Source: Ophiostoma sp. CBS 140.51 (lineage: Eukaryota; Ascomycota; Sordariomycetes; Ophiostomatales; Ophiostomataceae). From it: 64,000 nucleotides of DNA. The stretch covers positions 1 to 64,000 of the forward strand of contig JANSLP010000154.1 in NCBI GenBank assembly GCA_029298735.1, read 5' to 3'. This document shows, in pieces, positions 50,160 to 60,648 of the stretch; positions within the stretch are counted from its first letter, which is position 1, and the number at the start of each line of letters is the position of its first letter. The notes beneath the pieces were generated by a model. That model had not been told where the DNA came from. It was given only the letters and a program-made list of their open reading frames with translations, and made no database searches. Position numbers and translations under genes: made by a program.

Positions 50160-51184
50160 CGTGGTGGGCGGGGATGGGTCCGGCGGCACACGTGAGGCTC
50201 GGAAGAATTCGAGGCAGCCAACATTCAGAGGAGGTGCGGTCGTCGGTGCGTGTTCGTAGAGGTTGCCGTGGCCGTCGAGTTCTGTGAAGTTCGTAAAATA
50301 CGAAGTAGAATGCAGAACGAAGTTCGAGTGAGGTTGAGGGAGGAGCGAAAGCGAAAGAGGGGGATTGGTGGAGTGCACTTGCCTTGCTTGTGCCGCGCAA
50401 CTCGTTTTCGGAGGAGTGCGACACCGAGAGGGTTCAGGCTCAGTAGGGAAGGAGCAGCCCAGTGCCATTCCAGAGGTAGCCACGACGCGGGGAAGGTGTT
50501 GCCCGGCGCTGCCAGGCCAGGCTTTCCGCCTATTTACAGGTGGCTGTACCGTTACATGTCCTGTGCCAGTATTCGCTAGCGGTCTTTCGCAGTCGTTAGC
50601 AGTCGTTAGCGGTCTCTTTAGCGGCCCGGGCAGCCTGGCCTCCACCTTTCACCCCTCGGTGTGGTTTTCTGGTGTGGTTTCCTGGCCTCGCTCTTGTTCT
50701 CTCGTACTGTGCACGGCCCGAATAGACAGGCACCATTCCGCCGCTGTCGACCGCCTTGCTGGTAGCTCTTTCCTCCTTGTCCCGCCTGAAGCTTGCCAAT
50801 GCACCCCACCTTTTGCCTTGCTGCCAACCTTTGCTCTGCTCTGAACTCCAAAGCAAAGCCTACAATCCTCTATTTTCCTGTCCTTTGTTTTTGCAACCTT
50901 TGCTTGGTGCACCATCAACATCCGCATTCGCAACACTGCTCTCCCTCGCTGGACAGTTCCGAGTGCCCTCACGAGAAGGAGTTCTTCCGCACGCATCTTT
51001 TCCAGACGCTGGTACGTCCGTCGCGTTTGCCAGGCCAGACGCCATTCTGCCTTCGTTATTTCGAGCATTCACTTTGTTTGGCCTCTTGTTTTGATCCATG
51101 CTGACAACCGCAGTCTCCCACATCGGCAACGTCGACTCCTTCACCGACAACCACCTTCCACCTTCCACCTTCACACACAACGCA
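50160..51184. promoter_or_regulatory. Divergent intergenic region BZZ1/DBP5
   Basis: About 1 kb between divergent start codons, so it must hold both promoters and leaders. It is C/T-rich on the plus strand from about 50800 toward DBP5. No additional gene is supported. Confidence 0.5.
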
Positions 51185-52633
51185 ATGGCCGACCTGGCAA
51201 GCCGCATCACCCGGCCCGATGCCCCTGCGGCAGACACGCCTGCCGCCGCTGCTGCTGACGCTCCGGCTGAGGACACCCCTGTCGACACTGCCGGCCCCGG
51301 CCTCATTGAGTCCACCTACGATGTCGAGGTCAAGCTCAGCGAACTGGGCTCGTTGACCGACAACCCGCTGTCGTCCGTGTCATCCTTTGAGGAGCTGGGC
51401 CTCAAGAAGTCCATTGTTGACGGCCTCTTTGCCCTCAACTTCAAGAAGCCCTCCAAGATCCAGGAGCGTGCCCTGCCTTTGTTGTTGGCCGACCCCCCTT
51501 GCAACATGATTGCCCAGTCGCAATCGGGCACGGGCAAGACGGCCGCATTCGTTGTGACGCTCTTGTCGCGTGTTGATTTCAGCCAGCCGACTGCTCCGCA
51601 GGCCCTGGCCTTGGCTCCCAGCCGTGAGCTGGCCCGCCAGATCGAGTCGGTCATCAACCAGATTGGCCAGTTCTGTGAAGGTCTCAACGTGGCCGCCGCG
51701 ATCCCGGGTGCTATCGAGCGCGGTGCCGCTGTGCAGGCCAACGTGGTTGTGGGCACGCCCGGCACAGTCATGGATCTGATGCGGCGCAAGCAGCTGGACG
51801 TGTCGCAGCTCAAGCTGCTCGTTATCGACGAGGCGGACAACATGCTCGACCAGCAAGGTCTTGGTGAGCAGTGTGTCCGTGTGCGCGAGAAGCTGCCCCG
51901 CACCATCCAGGTGCTGCTGTTCTCGGCCACGTTCCCCGAAAAGGTCATGCGCTACGCCGAGAAGTTTGCCCCCAACGCCAACCAGATGCGTCTGCGCCAG
52001 CAGGAGCTGACCGTCCGCGGCATTTCACAAATGTACATGGACTGCCCGTCCGAGACCGAGAAATACGACGTGCTCTGCAAGCTGTACGGTTTGATGACGA
52101 TTGGCTCCTCCGTCATCTTTGTCAAGACCCGCCAGAGCGCCAACGAGATCCAGCAGCGCATGGAGGCCGACGGCCACCGCATCGCTGCGCTGCACGGTGC
52201 GTACGAGGGCGAGAGCCGCGACACGCTACTCAACGACTTCCGCACGGGCAAGTCTAAGGTGCTCATTACGACTAACGTGCTGGCGCGTGGCATTGACGTG
52301 TCGAGTGTGTCGATGGTCATCAACTATGACATCCCCATGAAGGGCATGGGCGACCGTGAGCCGGATGCCGAAACATACCTGCACCGTATCGGTCGCACCG
52401 GTCGTTTTGGCCGTGTCGGCGTCAGTATCAGTTTCGTGCACGACCGGAAAAGCTTCACGGCGCTGGCCGACATTGCCAACCACTACGGCATCGACCTGAT
52501 CCAGCTCAGCCCCGACGACTGGGAGGAGACGGAGAAGAAGATTCGCCAAATTCTCAAGTCGGCCCGTGCACAGCCCGAGTACAAGCCTGTCGAGGGCGCC
52601 GCCACCGCTGGTACCGCTACCCAGGGCCCTTAG
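51185..52633 (+). CDS. DBP5: ATP-dependent RNA helicase DBP5 (DDX19-like)
   Basis: DEAD-box RNA helicase that remodels mRNPs at the cytoplasmic face of the nuclear pore to drive mRNA export, and also acts in translation termination. Single exon, 482 aa. Motifs: F-x-KPSKIQ (Q motif), SQSGTGKT at residues 112-119 (motif I), PSRELARQ (Ia), DEAD at 215-218 (II), SAT at 247-249 (III), ARGID at 367-371 (V) and HRIGRTGRFG at 400-409 (VI). The segment YDIPMKGMGDREPDAETYLHR is characteristic of the Dbp5 group rather than eIF4A. The N-terminus is Ala/Pro/Asp-rich. I placed the start at MADLASRITRP because it matches family members. An in-frame ATG at 51098 would add 29 residues. Confidence 0.95.
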   Translation: MADLASRITRPDAPAADTPAAAAADAPAEDTPVDTAGPGLIESTYDVEVKLSELGSLTDNPLSSVSSFEELGLKKSIVDGLFALNFKKPSKIQERALPLLLADPPCNMIAQSQSGTGKTAAFVVTLLSRVDFSQPTAPQALALAPSRELARQIESVINQIGQFCEGLNVAAAIPGAIERGAAVQANVVVGTPGTVMDLMRRKQLDVSQLKLLVIDEADNMLDQQGLGEQCVRVREKLPRTIQVLLFSATFPEKVMRYAEKFAPNANQMRLRQQELTVRGISQMYMDCPSETEKYDVLCKLYGLMTIGSSVIFVKTRQSANEIQQRMEADGHRIAALHGAYEGESRDTLLNDFRTGKSKVLITTNVLARGIDVSSVSMVINYDIPMKGMGDREPDAETYLHRIGRTGRFGRVGVSISFVHDRKSFTALADIANHYGIDLIQLSPDDWEETEKKIRQILKSARAQPEYKPVEGAATAGTATQGP

Positions 52634-54426
52634 TATGTTCTCCCTCCTCTTGTTTTTCACTATTTTATTGAACGCCTACTAACCTACTAGGGGAGGGACT
52701 TTTATGACGTACCCTTCCGGGTTCCTCATGTCGCGCTAGATGGCATGCATCCGGCGAAATTTCATCTCTGGGGCTCGACATTGAACTGGCCCAGCACCTA
52801 CAAACAGGCATCGGAGGATACGATTTGAGTGAAGGAAAGGGTGGATATGAGAAGGAATGATGGGGAGAACCAGGAAGACTAGAAAAAAGGAAAAAAAGGA
52901 TCACGAGGGACGAGGACGAGGATATGCTCAAGATACCATGATTTCAAGATCGTCGACAACCATGCTGGGACGGAATAGATGGCCGACGGTTATGATTTAC
53001 AACAACAATGTAAATCAAATGCAAAAAAAATACTTTGTACCACATCACACACGTACTGCAGAGATTTTCATCATGTCAGCAGCGATACCGGTTTATTCAA
53101 TGTTCATTTTAGGCAGTATTTGTGCAATGACTAATTATGCAGGCAGTGTGAGATTTGGAGAAACTGTGCACAAGAAAAAAGGAAAGGGCTACTGTAAGTT
53201 TTGATACCAAGTAATCAAAGCACAAAGTTTAAAAGCGGCAAGCACGATCTTGACGCCCGTGGTACGTACCTGCCTTGAAGCTGGAAGCGCCGTTATGGGG
53301 CGTGGGGAATTTAGACGCCGGGCCCGCCTTCCCAAACAGAAACCAGGCCAGGGGTTGTGGCCAAGACCTCCAGACGCCAGCAATCTAACCAATGCACAAC
53401 ACAACAACAACAACCACACGACAACCACAAAAACCAGCAACGACATTTCATTTGTCGACAATCTTCGAGGCGTCGACGCGTGTAGATTCGATGCAATCTT
53501 GTCTCCTCCTACGAGAAACGAGAAACGCCGGCGTCTCGCCAGGACAACGACAGGCGGGCACAACTAACTCCATTGCAATCTCAAACGTAGCAGCAGCGGA
53601 TACGAAAACAAGACGAGAAACCATGGCGAGACTTACTAAATCGACCAACTAAAACTCCTCTGCTGAGATGCGCCTCCAAATAAACGGCCTGGGCCGCCGC
53701 CATAGGCGTGTCCTTTGTGGCTGTGAGAACGAAAGAAAGAGGAAAGAGGAAAGAGGGAGCACAAAGCAAGGACACGACCGTGAAGCCATGATGCCATGAA
53801 GTTATGGGGACATGGAGACATGGAGACTCGACAGAATAGAGCCAGTCGAGGCTGAGGATGTCGGCGGTTAGAAGTGCCCCAAGAGCCCCTTCTCCAGAGC
53901 GCCCATCTTCCCTTCTGAGCGTTGCGAAACGGTGATGGGAAAACACGGGGACGACAATCCGGTTTGGGAGAGAGATGTCTTTCTGCAGGTTTGCAGCCTT
54001 GGGCCTCGACCTTCTCGACCTTCTCAACCTTCCCAACCTCTCGGCCTTTCAAGTGAACGTGCCTGGCTGCCTGTTGCATCGCCACTTTGTCTCTGACCTT
54101 GTCGACCTCTCGTTTTCCTTCGTTCTTTTCTTCCTTCGTTTCTTTCGTCTTTGGTTTGGTTCTCGAATACACTCGTTTTGTTGGAGGTCTCACCTCATTA
54201 TTTCCTTTACGTTCTCTCACTTGCTCTCTTCTTAGCTTCCACTCCTTTTGACGACTTTACCTTCACTCGACAAATCCGACATACAACCATCCTCCACCCA
54301 AAAGTATGCCATAAACACAGAAACACACCACCGACAGATGCCAACCCAGGTGCGCCGTTGCCTTTGCGGCCTTTCCCAGGACTGGCGGAACTCGTCGTCA
54401 GATGGCCGGTTTCCTATTCCCACAAG
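52634..54426. other. Intergenic region DBP5/CFEM gene
   Basis: A 1.8-kb spacer between two plus-strand genes: DBP5 3' region, then the promoter and leader of the CFEM-protein gene. A 9-bp inverted repeat (TGATTTACA, 52993-53001, with 53009-53017) is present. The stretch 53980-54240 is C/T-rich and probably leader sequence. The frame of the CFEM gene stays open upstream to 54151 but lacks similarity there. Confidence 0.5.
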
Positions 54427-56544
54427 ATGCCATCTCTGTCCCGTGGCACGACCACCGGTGCGCTGCTCTCAATATACTTGTCCTTTTTTTTGGCTCGACC
54501 ATCCTTTGCCTCCACCATCGGCCTGCCGAGCGAGATTGTAGTCTTTGTGCCGTCCTGTGCCACGGCATGCCTCTCGACCTTTATCGACACCAACTACCCC
54601 CAAGGCGTCTGCGGTACCGATCCCACCTTTGCGTGTCTGTGTGCACACACGGGCAGCAATGGCTTCACCGTGGGCGAGGGTGCCTTGGCCTGCATTGCCT
54701 CCTTGGATAGGACCGGACAATGCACCGGTACGGACGTCGCCGCCACCGCCTCACAAAAAGCCTACTCTATGTGCGTTGGTCAAAGTAGTGCCGCCGCGGA
54801 AACACACGCAACCATTGTGGCCACGCAGGTGATTCCGTTCCAGTCCCAGTCGACCAAGACCGTCACGACGACCGCGGCCGGGAATGGAGCCGGAGACACA
54901 AACGGAAGCACCGATGGCAGCCATACAACTGAACATACAACAGCACGAGTTACCACATCGTCCTCTACTTCTACATCACCCCATACATCAACCACATCAA
55001 CCACATCAACACGCAGTCCGACATATTTGACCGAGTCTACCCTCATTACTGCCCCGCCCCGTTCGAGCACAACTATTGCAGCCTTACCACAGACAACAAG
55101 CACGAGCACGAGCACGAAATCAGCATCAGACACCTCATCTGCCCAGACAGGCGCTTCACCAAACCAGACACAGACACAGCCCAACAATAAGGGCGTCACC
55201 AGCCTGAGCGTGGGCCAGATTGTCGGCATATCTGTCGGAACTGCTGCTGCTTTGTTTCTGGCCATTGCCATATCCCTCTATCTGCGCGTCGTCCGCCGCC
55301 GGCGCCTTATGCTTGTCCCCCGGTTGACTGGCGACAGTAAACAGGGCCAGAGTCATGACAGCGACGAAGAAGGGTTTCGCAAACGGTTCCGGCCACGGAC
55401 AGGACACGAGCTCCAGATCTCGGTGCCCATGAACCTGCAAGCACCGGCTCGAGCTCGAACATCCAACAGTGCGTGGCCCTCGTGGCAAGAAAAGTACAAA
55501 AATATACGACGAGCGCAGGACACACAACCTCCTCAAAACACGCAATATTCACAGAACACACAAGCCGAGACTCGTCCAGAGCCTCCACCAAAATTTGATC
55601 CTCCGGAAGTCCTCATAACCAGGCCGACCTTGGAGAGAACGCCAGACAGAGAAAGGGCGGGAGCTCCCGATACGAGAAACAGCCGAAACCTAACACCAAT
55701 GACCATCAATGGGCGGTCTGCTCCCACGCAGATGACACAAACACCCACGCAGTCGTCCCCTTCTCCTGGTCGAAGCGATGTCCCGCCATCCCTCCTTATA
55801 CGCCCACCTCCACCAAGGAACCCTGCCAGACTGTCACAACAACTGACAGCAAAAGCAACAGCAGCGACTACACCCCGTCCTGTGCCATATCCGTCATATT
55901 ATGGCATCACACCAGACGACGAGCCATTGATTGTGCCAATGCCGACGCCAAGGCAACCGCAGAAGCAAGGACAAGAACGCAACCTGCCTGCCGTCTTTCA
56001 AACACCGCTGACCAACCGAGACAGCATTGTGACGGAGTTTGCCGAAGACGGAGAAGACGACCTGTCGCCGCGAACAACAGATGATGGGCGATATCCGTCT
56101 TCTTCTCGCCGGTTTTCGAGGCCAATCGTCTCTCAGCAGCAGTACGACCAACCTCAGCCGAGCCCACGATTGTTCCGCCAGCCGTTGCCACAGTTCCAAA
56201 TACAGCCTCATCATCAACCGCCACTTCGACCGCAGCCACCTCCACCGCAGGCAGACGTACCCCAGCCGTTCATGTCCCCGTCTCTTGTGCCGAGGCCTCT
56301 GTCGATAGGGCCACGTACCGCCAACACTAGTACTGGGGGACCCATCACTTTTGATATGCCCGACGGAGCAGGCAGCAATGTCGTCGTCTCCCGGATGGCC
56401 AAGATGCGGCTGGGCGATGAGCGGGCCCTGGGTCTAAGGCTGGTCGGCGGCAGGGACAGAGTAGGCGGCAGTGATGGACGGCCGCAGAGGCCACGACAGA
56501 ATGCAGGCTGGCGGCGGATGGACGATAACCAGGGGGAGTACTGA
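54427..56544 (+). CDS. Single-pass CFEM-domain membrane protein
   Basis: Secreted/membrane protein with a fungal-specific CFEM domain; partner and pathway unknown (CFEM proteins can act in adhesion, haem uptake or signalling). Single exon, 705 aa. A signal peptide covers about residues 1-29. The eight CFEM cysteines are at 44, 48, 62, 70, 72, 89, 99 and 116, with the conserved Asp65 before the C-x-C pair. Residues 120-258 are Ser/Thr-rich, a likely O-glycosylated stalk. A transmembrane helix spans about 262-286 and is followed by a basic stop-transfer stretch (RVVRRRR). The remaining 415 or so residues are a predicted cytoplasmic tail, rich in Pro/Arg/Gln/Ser and without a recognised domain. 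The start was chosen because it gives the signal peptide. Neither a GPI signal nor a seven-helix Pth11 domain is present. Confidence 0.8.
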   Translation: MPSLSRGTTTGALLSIYLSFFLARPSFASTIGLPSEIVVFVPSCATACLSTFIDTNYPQGVCGTDPTFACLCAHTGSNGFTVGEGALACIASLDRTGQCTGTDVAATASQKAYSMCVGQSSAAAETHATIVATQVIPFQSQSTKTVTTTAAGNGAGDTNGSTDGSHTTEHTTARVTTSSSTSTSPHTSTTSTTSTRSPTYLTESTLITAPPRSSTTIAALPQTTSTSTSTKSASDTSSAQTGASPNQTQTQPNNKGVTSLSVGQIVGISVGTAAALFLAIAISLYLRVVRRRRLMLVPRLTGDSKQGQSHDSDEEGFRKRFRPRTGHELQISVPMNLQAPARARTSNSAWPSWQEKYKNIRRAQDTQPPQNTQYSQNTQAETRPEPPPKFDPPEVLITRPTLERTPDRERAGAPDTRNSRNLTPMTINGRSAPTQMTQTPTQSSPSPGRSDVPPSLLIRPPPPRNPARLSQQLTAKATAATTPRPVPYPSYYGITPDDEPLIVPMPTPRQPQKQGQERNLPAVFQTPLTNRDSIVTEFAEDGEDDLSPRTTDDGRYPSSSRRFSRPIVSQQQYDQPQPSPRLFRQPLPQFQIQPHHQPPLRPQPPPPQADVPQPFMSPSLVPRPLSIGPRTANTSTGGPITFDMPDGAGSNVVVSRMAKMRLGDERALGLRLVGGRDRVGGSDGRPQRPRQNAGWRRMDDNQGEY

Positions 56545-56763
56545 GGTGTCGGCGATATAATATGACGGCGTATGAACGGCTTTGCTGTGTGTACAATCTT
56601 CTTCTTTTTTTCCTTTCATAAATTCGTGTCTTTTGTCTATTCATTCATCTTCTCTACCAACCCATATTCATGTACTTTACTTTTAGATCCATAATCCAAC
56701 CAGGATATCAAAAGACTTTTTCACACTCTGTTTCAAATGCTCTCGTCCTCCTCCCCGTCTTTT
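56545..56763. other. Short convergent spacer CFEM/fRMsr
   Basis: Only 219 bp between the two stop codons, so the 3' UTRs of the two transcripts probably overlap. Confidence 0.5.
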
Positions 56764-57423
56764 CTATAGCCAATCACAGCTGCTGGCCAACAGTGCAGCC
56801 AGCTTTTCTAGCTGGGCCTGGTCGACCTCGTCGAACCCGTACAGCACGGCACAGTCAATGTCGATGATGCCGACTAGTTTCTCGTCGTCGGTGCCACTGC
56901 CCACCACAATTGGCACAACAATCTCGCTCTGGCTCGCGCTGTCGCAGGCAATGTGGCCAGGGAAGGCCTCGACGTCGCGCACAAGCTGTGTTTTTTTGAG
57001 GGAAGCAGCCGTGCCGCAGACGCCTCGGCCCAGGGCAATCGTCTGGCACGCGACCTTGCCGTGGAAGGGGCCTAGGATCAATTGGTCTCTCTCGACACGA
57101 GATGGGTCAATCACGTAAAAACCGGACCAGTTGACCCGGTTGCTGGGCGCGCCGAGCGACTGGAAGGCATGCCATAGCAAAGAGGCCGTGTTTGAGAGGT
57201 TGCAGACCTGTCACGTTAGCAGGACTCAACTCAATTTGAATACAAGGGGGAGGACTCACCCAATTTCTCTGCCCATCAAAGAGGCCCTCGGCCTGCATCA
57301 AAACCTGCTCATAGGCTTCCTCTTTGGTGAGGCCGTCATCAAAGTTGGAGGCGTCGGCGTGGTGCTGTCTGTTAGTGGGGGCAGAAGTAGTCGACATGGC
57401 CAATTGGGCTGACGTACCACCAT
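56764..57423 (-). CDS. Free methionine-R-sulfoxide reductase (GAF domain)
   Basis: Reduces free L-methionine-R-sulfoxide back to methionine, part of cytosolic oxidative-stress repair. Exons on the minus strand are 57423-57418, 57364-57260 and 57207-56764, giving 184 aa. The first coding exon is 6 nt (Met-Val). Intron 1 (52 nt) starts GTACGT and ends CTAACAGACAG; intron 2 (52 nt) starts GTGAGT and contains GCTAAC. Spliced, the N-terminus reads MVHHADASNF, and GQRNW joins VCNLSNTASLLWHAF. The single GAF domain contains the three family cysteines at 91, 101 and 125 (KVACQ, GRGVCG, GHIACD), the same numbers I recall for the yeast enzyme. An ATG at 57401 inside intron 1 would give a different, less conserved start. 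Divergent from the ceramidase gene. Confidence 0.9.
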
Positions 57424-58146
57424 CCTGATAACTGTTTTGCTATTTTGCTATTTTGCTGTTTTGCTGTTGTGCTGAAAAGTGAGGTTGAAATCAAAATCTA
57501 AATCTCACCGAGACGGCTTTACGCGGTTTAATGGCACTTCGTGCTGTATTAATAAGAATATTTTTTATCCTTCTGCTCTGGCGGTGGCACCCCGGGCAAC
57601 CCCGCTGTAACAATGCAAAGGAGCAATGACGTGCCCACTAAGACCACACTGTATCTCCAACAGGCGTGCCGCTAAAGACCACTGACAGCACGGACCTGTC
57701 TAGGCCTGTCTGGGCCCTTTTGACTGCTCATCCTTCCCGCGCCTACCCTGTTTGTGAGCCCACATGGAGCGCAACTTGGCGGACCTTGTCGAGCTTATTT
57801 TGGCTTTGTTAGAGATGAGAGAGCTCCAGAGCTTCGGTACCAGCTGCAGGCACTGTAACACCCCGCAGAAGAGCAACAGCTATGACAGTTGGAGTACTTT
57901 TGTCAGACCCAAACAATAACAAACAAAGAACAAACAAAAACAATGACGCAGGCTACATGGTCGAAGCGCCCAGCTCGATCTGGCAGGCACCGAGGCAGCC
58001 ACTGCCGGCAAATTCAATGTTTCATGACATTGTTTCCTCTCGTCCAAAACAGAAAGACAAGATTCACCTCGATTGATTTCACCACCTTTGACGTCCCGAG
58101 TTTCAACACAATCACGACACCTTGTTTTTGACAACACTTCTCCAAC
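57424..58146. promoter_or_regulatory. Divergent intergenic region fRMsr/ceramidase
   Basis: A 0.7-kb head-to-head spacer holding both promoters. An 8-bp imperfect tandem repeat sits directly upstream of the fRMsr start codon (57434-57473). Confidence 0.5.
57434..57473. repeat. 8-bp imperfect tandem repeat, five units
   Basis: Units are GTTTTGCT, ATTTTGCT, ATTTTGCT, GTTTTGCT and GTTGTGCT. The array begins 11 bp upstream of the fRMsr ATG, within its probable leader or core promoter. Confidence 0.9.
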
Positions 58147-60648
58147 ATGTCGCTCGAAAGCGACCAAACCCACGACCATGTCGAGCACGGTTCAGATGCA
58201 CGCCTTTTAGGAAGCGACGACTCCTCTTCTTCATGGATGCCTCTCGAAGAGCAACATTACGACTTTGAAAAGACAAAGACGCACAACGACAATGACGGCA
58301 GCCACCGACAGTCAGATCCTCGTTCGACTTCATTAGCCCCTCGACGACGTCGATTTCTAGCTGTGGCGGCGGCCGTCGTGCTTCTGCTGTGCCTGTCTGT
58401 CTTCGTCTCCAAACCCACAAGCATCTCCTCGCTGGAATGGCCACAGTGGACAAAACAATGGTTCGGTCCGTGCACGACGACAACCTCCACCTCGACATCG
58501 ACCTCCAACGGCCTCTTCCTGCTCGGCGTCGGCAAGGCCGACATTACCGGCCCCGTCGTCGAGATCAACCTGATGGGCTATGCCGATCCCAAACAAGTCG
58601 GCACGGGTCTGCGCCAACGATTGTACTCGCGGGCGTTTATCGTGGGTGACCACAATTCGTCGAGACAATCCGACCGCTTTGTCTACCTCGTCCTCGACAC
58701 ACAGTCGGGCGACACGGCTGTCCGCTACGGCATCATTGACGCCGTGCGCAAACTGGGACCCGAGTACGCCGCCCTCTATGGCCACCACAACATTGCTGTC
58801 ACCGGCACACACTCCCACTCTGGACCCGGTGGATGGTTAAATTATTTGCTGCCCCAAATCACCAGCAAAGGTTTCGACCGCCAGGGCTACCACGCCATTG
58901 TCGAGGGTGCTACCCTTTCTGTCAAACGAGCCCACGAAAGTCTGCAGCCGGGCTATCTGAGTGTGTCATCGGCCAAGGTCAAGGATGGCAACATCAACCG
59001 CAGCCACTTTGCCTACATGGCCAATCCAGACGACGAACGGGCGCGGTACAATGCCACCGACGACGGGGGCGACGACGGCTCGGTTGACAAGGAATTGACA
59101 CTCGTTCATTTACAGCGGGCTTCGGATAAGAAGAGCATCGGCGTGCTGACCTGGTTCCCGACCCACGGCACGTCCATGCTGGGCAACAATACTCTGATTA
59201 CGGGTGACAACAAGGGTGTGGCTGCCTACCTTTTTGAAAAGGAGGTGCGCGACAACTCTGAAGACGATGACTTCGTGGCCGGGTTCTCTCAGGCTAACGT
59301 CGGTGACACGAGCCCCAATGTCCTGGGTGCATGGTGCGAAGACGGCTCTGGCTTGCCCTGCAGCTACGAAAACAGCACCTGCAGTGACGGAAAAGCCCAG
59401 ACTTGCCATGCCCGCGGCCCCTTTTTTCGACAAGACAACACCGGCACGGCCTCGTGCTACGAGATTGGCCGTCGCCAGTTTGAAGCAGCGTGGGCGGCAT
59501 ACCGCTCTTCTGAGACTCAGCCAATCTGCGGCTCTTTTGTCAAGTCGTTCCACACGTTCCACAACATGACCGGCTTCACGTTCCAGCTGCCTAACGGCAC
59601 GACCGTGCAGACATGCCCTGCTGCCCTCGGCTACTCTTTCGCTGCGGGCACCTCTGACGGCCCGGGTGCCGTCAACTTTACCCAACACGACTCCGACCCC
59701 TCCAACACATCGCCCATCTGGCGCGCCGTCTCGCGTTTTTTGAAGAAACCCTCTGACACCCAGAAAGCCTGTCATGGCGCCAAGCCGATTTTGTTGGATG
59801 TTGGCGAGCTGAGCACGCCGTACCAATGGACACCCAATGTCGTGGACATTCAAGTGTTTCGGGCGGGCCAGCTCGTTATCGTCGTCAGTCCCGGCGAGGC
59901 ATCGACCATGGCCGGCCGGCGCTGGAAAGGGGCCGTGGCACTTGCCTATCCAACACTGGACGGCGGTGCTAGTGGGCAGACTGCAAAACCAGAGAAGCCC
60001 ATCGTAGTTTTAGGTGGCCCGGCCAATAGCTACACGCACTACATTACAACCGAAGAAGAGTATGCCATCCAGAGGTACGAGGGCGCCTCGACGCTCTACG
60101 GCCCGCATACACTCTCGGCCTACATCAATGTGACGCTCGAGCATCTCCCCTATTTGGCAGCCTCAACAAACCCTGATGACCTGCCCCCACTGGACGATGA
60201 CATCGCCAAATTCCCACCCGACAACACCAACCGTTCACTGTCGTTCATCACCGGCGTGATTCGAGATGGTTCTCTTTTCAAAAAGTTTGGCGATGTCACC
60301 CAAGACGTCGGTCCAACCTACCTGCGAGGTGACAAGGTGTCTGCCATATTTGTCGGTGCCAACCCGCGCAACAATTTGCGACTCGAACAGACGTATGCCG
60401 CCGTCGAGCGACAAGACGAAGCGGGCGGTGTCTGGACCACGGTGCGCGACGACAATGACTGGTCTTTGGTCTACCGCTGGCGCCGCCTCAGTGAACTGAT
60501 GGCCACGAGCGAGGTCGAGATTACATGGGAGACAGAAGACTGGGCCCAGCCGGGCACCTACCGTCTTCATTACTATGGCGATTCCAAGTCGCTGGGCGGC
60601 AAGATTACGCCCTTTGAAGGAGTGTCGGGGTCGTTTGTCCTGAAGTAG
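58147..60648 (+). CDS. Neutral ceramidase, membrane-anchored
   Basis: Hydrolyses ceramide to sphingoid base and fatty acid. Single exon, 833 aa. The first 65 residues are hydrophilic, then RRRR followed by one hydrophobic helix (about 70-88): a type II signal anchor that would place the enzyme domain in the lumen or outside. A Thr/Ser stalk (110-120) precedes the catalytic domain, which begins LFLLGVGKADITGP. Family motifs: THSHSGPGG with zinc-ligand histidines (about 222-224), WFPTHGTSM (His340), and NVGDTSPN with the probable catalytic Ser389. The C-terminal third, ending in SGSFVLK, is the immunoglobulin-like domain of the family. Many N-x-S/T sites are present. The length is somewhat above the usual 700-780 aa because of the N-terminal anchor. 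Confidence 0.93.
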   Translation: MSLESDQTHDHVEHGSDARLLGSDDSSSSWMPLEEQHYDFEKTKTHNDNDGSHRQSDPRSTSLAPRRRRFLAVAAAVVLLLCLSVFVSKPTSISSLEWPQWTKQWFGPCTTTTSTSTSTSNGLFLLGVGKADITGPVVEINLMGYADPKQVGTGLRQRLYSRAFIVGDHNSSRQSDRFVYLVLDTQSGDTAVRYGIIDAVRKLGPEYAALYGHHNIAVTGTHSHSGPGGWLNYLLPQITSKGFDRQGYHAIVEGATLSVKRAHESLQPGYLSVSSAKVKDGNINRSHFAYMANPDDERARYNATDDGGDDGSVDKELTLVHLQRASDKKSIGVLTWFPTHGTSMLGNNTLITGDNKGVAAYLFEKEVRDNSEDDDFVAGFSQANVGDTSPNVLGAWCEDGSGLPCSYENSTCSDGKAQTCHARGPFFRQDNTGTASCYEIGRRQFEAAWAAYRSSETQPICGSFVKSFHTFHNMTGFTFQLPNGTTVQTCPAALGYSFAAGTSDGPGAVNFTQHDSDPSNTSPIWRAVSRFLKKPSDTQKACHGAKPILLDVGELSTPYQWTPNVVDIQVFRAGQLVIVVSPGEASTMAGRRWKGAVALAYPTLDGGASGQTAKPEKPIVVLGGPANSYTHYITTEEEYAIQRYEGASTLYGPHTLSAYINVTLEHLPYLAASTNPDDLPPLDDDIAKFPPDNTNRSLSFITGVIRDGSLFKKFGDVTQDVGPTYLRGDKVSAIFVGANPRNNLRLEQTYAAVERQDEAGGVWTTVRDDNDWSLVYRWRRLSELMATSEVEITWETEDWAQPGTYRLHYYGDSKSLGGKITPFEGVSGSFVLK

